Shown in pieces: positions 1 through 6,288 of a stretch of DNA of 19,179 nucleotides (position 1 is the stretch's first letter; every line of letters starts with the position of its first letter). The DNA is from Prevotellaceae bacterium (GTDB lineage Bacteria; Bacteroidota; Bacteroidia; Bacteroidales; UBA932), in assembly GCA_031289385.1 (NCBI GenBank), contig JAITPP010000069.1, positions 1 to 19,179 of the forward strand, given 5' to 3'. Below the pieces are notes generated by a model. The model saw only the letters and a program-made list of their open reading frames with translations. It was not told the DNA's origin and made no database searches. The position numbers were made by a program, and so were the translations under genes.

Positions 1-1669
1 AAATATCGGCAACCGAATTGCCGCCTTCCTGTCCTGCCTGCCATGCCAGCACGATAGCGTCGGGATATTGTTTCCATGAAGCGGTTTCAATAACTCCGCC
101 GATATTTAAAATTACAACCACTTTTTTGCCTGCTGCGTGAAATACCTTGCTAACTTCCTGTATAAGTTTTTGTTCGTTATCCGACAAATTGAAATCATTT
201 GCGAGTTTTCTGTCCATAAATTCGCCTGATGTTCTTCCTATTGTAATTAGCGCAACGTCAGTTTCTTTGGCTGTTCTGTTCAAAATATCCGTTTCGGGAA
301 TAAATTCGCCTGCACGAATTTTAGGCATAAATGCTGCAAACGGATTGCTTGAATCGGGTTTGTTTTTTTCGTTTTCGGCATCGATATATTTCATATACAA
401 AGATTTCAATTCTTCGTTGATTTGATAACCAGCATTCACCAATCCATCGCCTAACGAAATTGTATAAGCCTCATTTACATCGCCGCTGCCTGTGCCGCCC
501 GAAATAAAATCGTAGGACGTGATACCGAATGTTGCAACTTTTTTCGTTTTTGAAGTGAAAGGCAAAGTTGCGCTATTTTTCAGCAAAACAATACCTTCGG
601 CTGCCGATTGGCGGGTTACTTGTGCGTGAGCCTTTAAATCGGGTTTATTTGAATATTTATAATTCTTAAAACGAGGTGATTCGAGAATTAAATTTAAAAT
701 TCTCTTTACATTTACATCAACATCCTGCACCGATAATTTTCCATCGTTCACGGCTTGCAAAATTGCATTGTATTGATCGGGTCTGCCCGGCATCATTAAA
801 TCGTTGCCAGCGTACACCTGTGTTGCTGCGTTACGTCCGCCAAACCAGTCTGTCATTACAGTTCCTTTAAATCCCCATTCGTCGCGCAAAATTGTTGTCA
901 ATAATTCGCGGCTTTCCGAAGCATATACTCCGTTAATAAAATTGTAAGAAGACATTACAGTCCAAGGGTTTGACTCCTTTACGGCGATTTCAAAACCTTT
1001 CAAATAAATTTCGCGTAAAGCGCGTTCGGTAATACGTGCATCGTTAGCCATGCGGTTTGATTCCTGATTGTTTGCAGCGAAATGTTTGATAGATGTTCCT
1101 ACGCCGTTTTTTTGTATTCCGCGAGTTATCGCCGCCGCCGTTTTTCCCGACAGCAAAGGGTCTTCCGAATAATATTCAAAATTACGCCCGCAAAGCGGAT
1201 TTCTATGAATATTTAATGCCGGCGCTAATAATACATCCACTCCATACTCCAAAACCTCGTTGCCCATTGCCAAACCTACATTTTCCGTAAGTTCGCTATT
1301 CCACGTTGCAGCCAGCAAAGTAGCCACAGGAAAAGCGGTGCAATAATAAGTATCGCTGCTGCCTTCGCGTTTCGGGCTGATGCGCAAACCTGCGGGTCCG
1401 TCAGCCAAAACTATTGCAGGAATACCTAAGCGCGGAATAGGAATTGTAGTTCCCGCCGCCCCCGGCACAAGCGATTGTGTTGCGCCTACAACGGCATTGT
1501 TGCCTTGTGCGCCTGCCATTCCTGTGCCAATTAAAATCTGCACTTTTTCTTCAAGCGTCATTGCTTTTAGCACTTCGTCAACCGACGATTGTCCTAATTT
1601 CACTTCTTGCGATTTTACCGAACCGTAACATACGATAAGGCAAATTGTTAAAATAATTATTTTTTTCAT
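1..1669 (-). CDS. GH3 family beta-glycosidase (beta-glucosidase/xylosidase type), 3' end off window
   Basis: This is the first 556 codons of a glycoside hydrolase family 3 enzyme; the frame is still open at base 1. It should remove terminal beta-linked glucose or xylose from oligosaccharides, probably in the periplasm. Codon 1 is the ATG at 1669, followed by MKKIIILTICLIVCYGS, a hydrophobic export signal ending near SQ/E. GH3 landmarks in order are GRNFEYYSED (from about residue 161), KHFAANNQE (K195, H196) and VMTDWFGG, where D274 is the expected catalytic nucleophile. The second alpha/beta domain follows, with KNSATLPF, SGGTGSGDV and the C-terminal WQAGQEGGN near the window edge. Family members are usually about 730-800 residues, so roughly 200 are missing off the edge. 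It lies 33 bp after the small lipoprotein gene and is probably the last visible member of the PUL transcript. The family call is firm; glucosidase versus xylosidase cannot be settled from motifs. Confidence 0.95.
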   Translation of the reverse strand, partial: MKKIIILTICLIVCYGSVKSQEVKLGQSSVDEVLKAMTLEEKVQILIGTGMAGAQGNNAVVGATQSLVPGAAGTTIPIPRLGIPAIVLADGPAGLRISPKREGSSDTYYCTAFPVATLLAATWNSELTENVGLAMGNEVLEYGVDVLLAPALNIHRNPLCGRNFEYYSEDPLLSGKTAAAITRGIQKNGVGTSIKHFAANNQESNRMANDARITERALREIYLKGFEIAVKESNPWTVMSSYNFINGVYASESRELLTTILRDEWGFKGTVMTDWFGGRNAATQVYAGNDLMMPGRPDQYNAILQAVNDGKLSVQDVDVNVKRILNLILESPRFKNYKYSNKPDLKAHAQVTRQSAAEGIVLLKNSATLPFTSKTKKVATFGITSYDFISGGTGSGDVNEAYTISLGDGLVNAGYQINEELKSLYMKYIDAENEKNKPDSSNPFAAFMPKIRAGEFIPETDILNRTAKETDVALITIGRTSGEFMDRKLANDFNLSDNEQKLIQEVSKVFHAAGKKVVVILNIGGVIETASWKQYPDAIVLAWQAGQEGGNSVADI

Positions 1670-1702
1670 GTTAATTTTATTTATTTATTTATTTTTTGTT
1701 TT

Positions 1703-2149
1703 TCATTGAAAATTTATTGGGAATGTATCCAAACCATTACCGTATTCATAAACTAATTTCCAATTTTTGCTTTTAATACAAAAATCTTCGTTATTATTTT
1801 CTTCGAACATTTCTTGTTCCCCATCTTCGTAATACACTTCGCAAAACAAGCATGAACTAAAGTTATTTGTTATAAAATAAACGATTCTTTTATTCCATTC
1901 ACCTTGAAGTATTTTTATTTTAATTACAGATATCTCCACGCTATGTATGGTTTCTATTTCATCAATTTTAATAGAAAGCCATTCTGGAAAATTATTTTCA
2001 TTTATATTTGATAATGACAAAGATTCTAATTTCATAAAAAATGCGTTAGCAGCATCTTCATTACTCAACTTTTTATCATCATTTCCGCAAGCAAAACTAC
2101 CAGCCATAATCAGCAATATTGCTGTAATTTGTAAAATTATTTTTTTCAT
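1703..2149 (-). CDS. small lipoprotein of unknown function
   Basis: I do not recognise the 148-residue product. It begins MKKIILQITAILLIMAGSFAC, a short lipoprotein signal with the candidate lipidated cysteine at residue 21. The next residues are GNDDKK, and acidic residues just after the cysteine resemble the surface-export signal of Bacteroidetes lipoproteins, so an outer-membrane location facing the cell exterior is plausible. The mature part is acidic, with the run EDGEQEMFEENNNED near the C terminus and two later cysteines in SSCLFCEV. No catalytic motif is visible. The gene sits between the CBM48-esterase (26 bp gap) and the GH3 gene (33 bp gap) on the same strand, so it is very likely cotranscribed with the PUL. 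It could be an accessory glycan-binding or stabilising protein, but nothing in the sequence shows that. Confidence 0.8.
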   Translation of the reverse strand: MKKIILQITAILLIMAGSFACGNDDKKLSNEDAANAFFMKLESLSLSNINENNFPEWLSIKIDEIETIHSVEISVIKIKILQGEWNKRIVYFITNNFSSCLFCEVYYEDGEQEMFEENNNEDFCIKSKNWKLVYEYGNGLDTFPINFQ

Positions 2150-2175
2150 AATATTTATATTTTATAACATAAATA

Positions 2176-3372
2176 TTATTTAAAAAGCAAAGGTGCAAAT
2201 TCCGATAAATATATACGCCAATTTTTCCAGATATGCCCTTCGCCCGTTTCGTAATAAATGTATTTGTAGCCTTTGTCGTCGAGCAATTTGCGGTAATCTT
2301 CGTTGGCTTTGTACAGAAAATCGGTTTTGCCTATCGCAATCCAATATAGTTTCGGTTTTTTATCGAATTGTGTTTTTAATTTTTCTTCGAGATTTTCGTA
2401 AATTGCCGATTTTGCATTTTCGTTAGGAATAATTGCTGCCGAAAATAATCCTACATAATCGAACATATCGGGATATTCTTTTGAAATATGCAGCGAATGA
2501 AATCCGCCCATCGACAAGCCGCAAATGGCGCGTCCCGATTTTTGTTTCAGTGTGCGATAGTTGCTGTCGATAAAATTTACAATATCGGGAAAACTTTTTT
2601 CCATATCGCCATCCATAGTTCTTTGCATACGCATTGAGGGTTTGTAAAGTCCAAGAGCAGATTCGCCCGGAGCAGCTTCCTGTTCTACATTTCCGTTTGT
2701 CATAACAACAATCATTGGTTTTGCTTTTCCCTGCGCCACAAGATTGTCGAGAATTTGGGCAGTGCGTCCGAGTGCAATCCATGCTTCTTCGTCGCCGCCC
2801 ATGCCGTGCAATAAGTACAATACGGGATAATTTTCTTTGCTTGCCTCGTAACCTGCGGGCGTGTAAATTGTGAGTCGGCGTGTAATTTTCAAAGTGGGGC
2901 TTTCGTACCAGCGGCGGGCAACAGTTCCGTGAGGCACGCTGTTTACTTTGTACAAATCGGCACGCTCGCCGCCAATAATAAATACGCTTGTAACCGAAGC
3001 CACATCTCTAATCATATACACATTGACAGGGTCGGTTACTTTTGCGCCGTCAATAACAAATGTATAACTGTATAGTTCGGGCAGCAAAGGCTCGGGCGTA
3101 GTGTATTCCCAAACGCCTTTGTCGTTTTTTGTCAATTCTGCCGTACCGGGTAAATCAAAAACGCCATAAGGAGTTTCGGTTTTCGTAGGCGCAAGAAAAT
3201 CGCCTGTAATTTCAACTTTAATCGCTTGTGGTGCGTTTAAGCGAAAAGTTACGGTGTTGTCTGCTTTTATTTCGGGCGACACAATTTCCTGTCCGCCCCA
3301 CAATGCCTGCTGGGCAAATGTTGCTATGCTCATCGTTAAGAATATTGCAATAGTTGTTAATTTTTTCATCAT
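2176..3372 (-). CDS. CE1-type esterase with N-terminal CBM48-like domain (feruloyl/acetyl-xylan esterase-like)
   Basis: This is a 398-residue exported alpha/beta-hydrolase of the esterase D / carbohydrate esterase family 1 type. Residues 1-20 are a signal peptide ending at IATFAQ. Residues about 24-135 form an immunoglobulin-like CBM48/E-set module (VTFRLNAPQAIKVEITGDF, then GVWEYTTPEPLLPELYSYTF). The catalytic domain follows, with YPVLYLLHGMGGDEEAW and the nucleophile elbow GLSMGG (Ser287). Likely triad partners are Asp351 in GKTDFLY and His380 in GEGHIW. Related PUL enzymes remove ferulate or acetate from xylan. Two consecutive Met codons open the frame, and the second may be the real start because it leaves the usual MKK. 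The TATTCCGTA repeat tract lies just upstream. The esterase fold is certain; the acyl group removed is inferred. Confidence 0.93.
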   Translation of the reverse strand: MMKKLTTIAIFLTMSIATFAQQALWGGQEIVSPEIKADNTVTFRLNAPQAIKVEITGDFLAPTKTETPYGVFDLPGTAELTKNDKGVWEYTTPEPLLPELYSYTFVIDGAKVTDPVNVYMIRDVASVTSVFIIGGERADLYKVNSVPHGTVARRWYESPTLKITRRLTIYTPAGYEASKENYPVLYLLHGMGGDEEAWIALGRTAQILDNLVAQGKAKPMIVVMTNGNVEQEAAPGESALGLYKPSMRMQRTMDGDMEKSFPDIVNFIDSNYRTLKQKSGRAICGLSMGGFHSLHISKEYPDMFDYVGLFSAAIIPNENAKSAIYENLEEKLKTQFDKKPKLYWIAIGKTDFLYKANEDYRKLLDDKGYKYIYYETGEGHIWKNWRIYLSEFAPLLFK

Positions 3373-3392
3373 AATATTATTTTTTTTAAAAT

Positions 3393-3500
3393 GTATTCCG
3401 TATTTCTGTATTCCGTATTTCTGTATTCTGTATTCTGTATTCCTGTATTCCGTAGTTCCGTAGTTCTGTATTCTGTATTCCGTATTTCTGTATTCCGTAG
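3393..3500. repeat. degenerate TATTCCGTA/TATTTCTG tandem tract upstream of the CBM48-esterase
   Basis: About 108 bp consist of variants of tattccgta, tatttctg, tattctg and tagttccg joined head to tail. The tract lies 21 bp before the ATG of the esterase gene, so it would form its 5' untranslated region. The same type of tract occurs before three other genes of the window and after the HTCS gene. Units vary by single bases and lengths of about 7-9 bp, so this is a decayed or slipping simple repeat, not a CRISPR. Confidence 0.75.
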
Positions 3501-3508
3501 TTAGTCGT

Positions 3509-3567
3509 ATTAATCACATTCTCACATTAATCACATTCTCATATTAATCATTAACCATTAATCATTA
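3509..3567. repeat. 17-bp direct repeats between the two esterase genes
   Basis: The unit attaatcacattctca[ct] occurs twice in tandem (3509-3525 and 3526-3542), followed by a shorter derivative attaatcattaacc and attaatcatta. It fills the space after the 294-residue esterase stop and runs into the TATTCCGTA tract. No gene or hairpin is seen in it. Confidence 0.6.
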
Positions 3568-4442
3568 TTAAAGATTCTTGATATGAAGGTTAGGCAATTA
3601 TAGAGTGCTGAGTGCCAATATTCCCATGTGTGTCCGCCATCGCGTACTCGAAACTGACAGGAAATTCCTGCACGGCGCATTGATTGCGTAAATTCGATAT
3701 TGCGGTCGAGCAAAAAATCATCGTCGCCGCAATCTACAAACCATGCTACTGTTTTAAGTTTTTCTTTGGTATCGCTGTCGGCATTATCGACATAGGCTAT
3801 GCAGTTGTTTTCTTTGACGGATTTTGTGAGTATAGCCATTTTGTCGTCGGGGCTTTGCGAAGGCGCTGCGCCTTGTTCGGGAATGTTCATCAATGCGCTC
3901 ATTGCGTAAACAGCCGAAAACAGTTCGCTGTGTTTTTGCGCATAAGCCGTGCATCCGCCGCCACCCATAGAAAGTCCTGCAACGGTGCGGTGTTGCTTGT
4001 CGCCAATTACCCGATATTCTTTTTCGATATAAGGCAAAAATTCGGTAAAGAAAAATGTTTCGTAAGCCCAATCGGGCATGTCAAAATATCCGTTCCATGC
4101 GCCTTCGTAAATGTTGCCGCCTGCGTTGGGCGTTACAATAATCATTTCGCAGGCTTCGCCGCCATCCATTAATTGGTCGGCAACATCTTTTGCGTGTCCG
4201 CGCTCGTACCAGCCTTTGTTGGTATCCATCATGCCGTGAAGCAGATAAAGTATTGGATACTTTTTATTTACATCTGTTTCATAACTTTTTGGAAGATAAA
4301 CATTGTATTCGCGCTCTGCTCCCAAAACTTTACTTTGAATGATTTTTGTTTCCACTTTGCTTTGTTGTCCCCAGCCGTCAAATTGCGCCGATGCTGACAA
4401 AGCAGGAAAAAATATCAATAATGATAAAATAATTTTTTTCAT
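3558..4442 (-). CDS. CE1-type esterase, single domain
   Basis: This is a 294-residue exported alpha/beta-hydrolase of the esterase D / CE1 type without the binding module of its neighbour. The signal peptide is MKKIILSLLIFFPALSASAQ, with cleavage near residue 20. The catalytic domain shows YPILYLLHGMMDTNKGWYE, the nucleophile elbow GLSMGG (Ser158), an acid in CGDDDFLLDRN (Asp242 is the best candidate) and His271 in DGGHTWEYW. This is a complete triad, so the enzyme should be active. It lies 185 bp upstream of the CBM48-esterase on the same strand, and the pair may attack different esters or differently sized fragments. A 466-bp gap with a repeat module separates it from the MBL gene, so it may have its own leader. 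The fold is certain; substrate is not. Confidence 0.93.
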   Translation of the reverse strand: MKKIILSLLIFFPALSASAQFDGWGQQSKVETKIIQSKVLGAEREYNVYLPKSYETDVNKKYPILYLLHGMMDTNKGWYERGHAKDVADQLMDGGEACEMIIVTPNAGGNIYEGAWNGYFDMPDWAYETFFFTEFLPYIEKEYRVIGDKQHRTVAGLSMGGGGCTAYAQKHSELFSAVYAMSALMNIPEQGAAPSQSPDDKMAILTKSVKENNCIAYVDNADSDTKEKLKTVAWFVDCGDDDFLLDRNIEFTQSMRRAGISCQFRVRDGGHTWEYWHSALYNCLTFISRIFNND

Positions 4443-4463
4443 AATTCCGTGTTTTTTATTTTT

Positions 4464-4503
4464 GTATTCCGTAATTCTGTATTCTGTAATTCTGTATTTA
4501 GTC
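4464..4503. repeat. short TATTCCGTAATTCTG tandem tract before the 294-residue esterase
   Basis: About 40 bp of tattccgtaattctg / tattctgtaattctg units lie 22 bp upstream of the esterase ATG. It joins directly to the long repeat module 4501-4850, giving the same order (module, tract, gene) as at the MBL and HTCS genes. Confidence 0.65.
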
Positions 4504-4850
4504 GTTAGTAATTGTTAATTGTTAATTGTTCATTCTTCATTCTTGTTTCTTCTGCCCCTAAATCCCCTAAAGGGGACTTTTTCTGCACTGCCAAACTCCA
4601 CCTTTAGGGGGTTGGAGGGCAATTTTTCATTTTTCATTCTTCAAGTCGTGCGGGTAAACATTTGTAATTCTATTTTCCTTTTGTGCTCCGCACTTTTTTT
4701 GTTTCGTTTTTTTTCGTAGGGTGTTGCCCTACGCTGAATTATTTTGCCCTTTCAGGGCGCGTTATTTGTTATTGTTTTTATCTGTTGCATCTGTGTTATC
4801 TGTGTTATCTGTTTGCTCTACACATCGTAATTTGTAATTCGTAATTGATT
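4501..4850 (-). repeat. interspersed hairpin-rich module, copy 1 (direct copy at 5814-6155)
   Basis: This fills most of the 466-bp gap between the MBL gene and the downstream esterase. It matches 5814-6155 closely over its length. Shared parts in order are gtcgttagt-attgttaatt, a core with cccctaaatcccct and cacctttagggggttgg (4554-4620), cattcttcaagtcg, the hairpin gtgc-TCC-gcac, gtaggg-TGTTG-ccctac, gccct-TTC-agggc, and ttgcatctgtgttatctg. Read on the minus strand it points at the esterase start. No protein is supported; the small plus-strand frame here comes from repeat sequence. Confidence 0.8.
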
Positions 4851-4908
4851 TTTTACCGCAATGTATGCAATGGTTTTCTTTTCATTCTTCATTCTTAATT
4901 CATTTGTT

Positions 4909-5619
4909 TCAGTTTATATTTTCCGAATCATAGACAATCATTGCTTGTTTGTTTGTTGATGATACGGGTTTGTCGCAGGAAATATCTGTTTTAAATGGCA
5001 TATAATAAGGTTTTGCATCTGTGGTGTCGCCATTAGATATTTTTTGCGCAAGATTTTTCATATCAATAATATAATTCAAATCTAATGCTCGTTTCAAATA
5101 GGGATAATGTCCGCAATAAATTTTGGTAATATTTTGTTCGTTCATTATTTTTTCCATGCGGGCGCACGATTCGTAATAAGTTTTCATTGAAATGTGCGGT
5201 ATCAACTGCAACCAAACCTGTCCAGAGCCGAAAGCATCGCCAGAATAACAGGCGTTAATGCTTTTATCAAGCAACACTATTGAGCCGGGTGTGTGTCCGG
5301 GCATCAATACCACTTCTATTTGTCGGTCGCCTAAATCGAAAACATCGCCGTCTTTCAGCCATTTATATTTTCCGCTGAACGGTATTCCCATGCGAACAAG
5401 AGAATCCTGCGGGTGCATATATACTTCATCGAAGTAGCGGATATTTCCTGCATGGTCGATATGGTTGTGAGTGATTACTACATCTAATGGCTTATCGGTA
5501 ATTTTACCGACAATTTCATCCAACGCCTCGCATTTTGTACCTGTGTCAATAAGCAACGAGCGTTTAGCACCTTCTATGATATACATTGTTGTCATATCGG
5601 CGGTTTCTATCACCCACAC
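4909..5619 (-). CDS. MBL-fold metallo-hydrolase, body of a gene cut off from its signal peptide
   Basis: This open frame encodes a 236-residue metallo-beta-lactamase fold protein, a family of zinc hydrolases acting on lactams, lactones, thioesters or phosphoesters. The metal ligands are complete: HNHIDH (residues 51-56), His109 in MPGHTPGS, Asp128 in YSGDAFG and His171 in YCGHYP. The first codon used here is a GTG. Upstream the same frame continues through VFKNEELTISKLENG to a TAA (5665-5667), and before that TAA comes a full signal peptide starting at the ATG 5730. The ancestral protein was therefore exported and about 273 residues long. As it stands the product would be cytoplasmic if made by reinitiation, or the gene is a very young pseudogene. 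It sits between PUL genes and is flanked by direct copies of a 340-bp module. The substrate is unknown; a class B beta-lactamase role is not shown. Confidence 0.85.
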   Translation of the reverse strand: MWVIETADMTTMYIIEGAKRSLLIDTGTKCEALDEIVGKITDKPLDVVITHNHIDHAGNIRYFDEVYMHPQDSLVRMGIPFSGKYKWLKDGDVFDLGDRQIEVVLMPGHTPGSIVLLDKSINACYSGDAFGSGQVWLQLIPHISMKTYYESCARMEKIMNEQNITKIYCGHYPYLKRALDLNYIIDMKNLAQKISNGDTTDAKPYYMPFKTDISCDKPVSSTNKQAMIVYDSENIN

Positions 5620-5664
5620 GCCGTTTTCTAACTTGCTGATTGTTAGTTCTTCGTTTTTGAAAAC

Positions 5665-5730
5665 TTATTGTGCAAAACTCGCAGACACAAATAATATGCA
5701 GCATAGTAACGAGATAATTTTGTTTTTCAT
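5665..5730 (-). pseudogene. orphaned signal peptide of the MBL gene, ended by in-frame TAA
   Basis: The ATG at 5730-5728 opens MKNKIISLLCCILFVSASFAQ, a typical Bacteroidetes export signal ending at the usual FAQ cleavage site. Codon 22 is TAA (5667-5665). The frame is unchanged across the stop: 5730 and 5619 differ by 37 whole codons, and the residues after the stop run directly into the MBL domain. A single base change (for example CAA, AAA or GAA to TAA) explains it. A sequencing error is possible. Confidence 0.85.
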
Positions 5731-5742
5731 CTTTATTTTTAT

Positions 5743-5825
5743 TTAGTCGTTTAGTAATTTGGTATTTCCGTATTCAGTATTTCCGTATTCCGTAATTCCG
5801 TATTTAGTATTTAGTCGTTAGTCAT
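5743..5825. repeat. degenerate TATTCCGTA/TATTTAG tandem tract before the MBL gene
   Basis: About 80 bp of units such as tatttccg, tattcag, tattccgtaattccg and tatttagtcg lie 13 bp upstream of the ATG of the interrupted MBL gene. The adjoining repeat module continues to 6155, repeating the layout seen before the esterase and HTCS genes. Confidence 0.65.
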
Positions 5826-6155
5826 TGTTAATTTAATTATTAATTCTTGTTTCTTTTGCCCCTAAATCCCCTGAAGGGGACTTTTTCTGCACTGCCAAAC
5901 TCCACCTTTAGGGGGTTGGGGGGCAATTTTTCATTCTTCATTCTTCAAGTCGATAGCGGGTGGGCGGTTGTGGTTCTATTTTCCGTTTGTGCTCCGCACT
6001 TTTTTTGTTTCGTTTTTTTTGTAGGGTGTTGCCCTACGCTGAATTATTTTGCCCTTTCAGGGCGTGTAATTTGTTATTGTTTTTATTTGTGAAAATCTGT
6101 TGCATCTGTGTTATCTGTTTGCCTCTGCACATCGTAATTCGTAAGTCGTAATTTT
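5814..6155 (-). repeat. interspersed hairpin-rich module, copy 2 (direct copy of 4501-4850)
   Basis: This is the second copy of the module, about 1.3 kb from copy 1 and in the same orientation; the core starts at 5858 versus 4554. It keeps the gtgc-TCC-gcac, gtaggg-TGTTG-ccctac and gccct-TTC-agggc hairpins. It fills most of the 558-bp gap between the 651-residue lipoprotein gene and the MBL gene. The two copies enclose the MBL gene as direct repeats. No protein-coding gene is supported here. Confidence 0.8.
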
Positions 6156-6197
6156 TAAGTCGTAATTGTTTTTCGCTCTTCATTTTTAATTATTTGA

Positions 6198-6234
6198 ATA
6201 CTTCCTGTGCGGATGTTGCCGCACAGGAAAGTAT
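6198..6234 (-). terminator. strong hairpin after the 651-residue lipoprotein gene (terminator or processing site)
   Basis: The arms atactt-cctgtgcgg and ccgcacagg-aaagtat pair over about 15 bp with one bulged base and an ATGTTG loop. It lies about 55 bp beyond the stop of the lipoprotein gene on the minus strand. A long T tract is missing after it, so it may act as a partial terminator or an mRNA-stabilising end that separates the abundant susCD part from the enzyme genes. Confidence 0.6.
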
Positions 6235-6288
6235 GCAAATGATTATGTATATAAAACGTTTCCAATTTTATATAAATAATAATTATGA

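Noticed and set aside
3393..3500. CRISPR-like array of short repeats
   Set aside because: Units of 7-9 bp are contiguous and degenerate, with no constant repeat/unique spacer alternation and no cas genes.
3684..4172. 162-residue plus-strand frame
   Set aside because: It is antisense to the CE1 esterase catalytic domain and shows no recognisable domain.
4519..4719. Small plus-strand protein in the repeat module (also at 5847-6092)
   Set aside because: The frame is made from repeat DNA, differs at its C terminus between copies and has no start signals; it reflects the repeat rather than a gene.
5665..5667. Stop-codon reassignment or readthrough of TAA
   Set aside because: TAA ends other genes of the window normally (for example susC), and no special downstream structure for readthrough is evident, so mutation or error is simpler.
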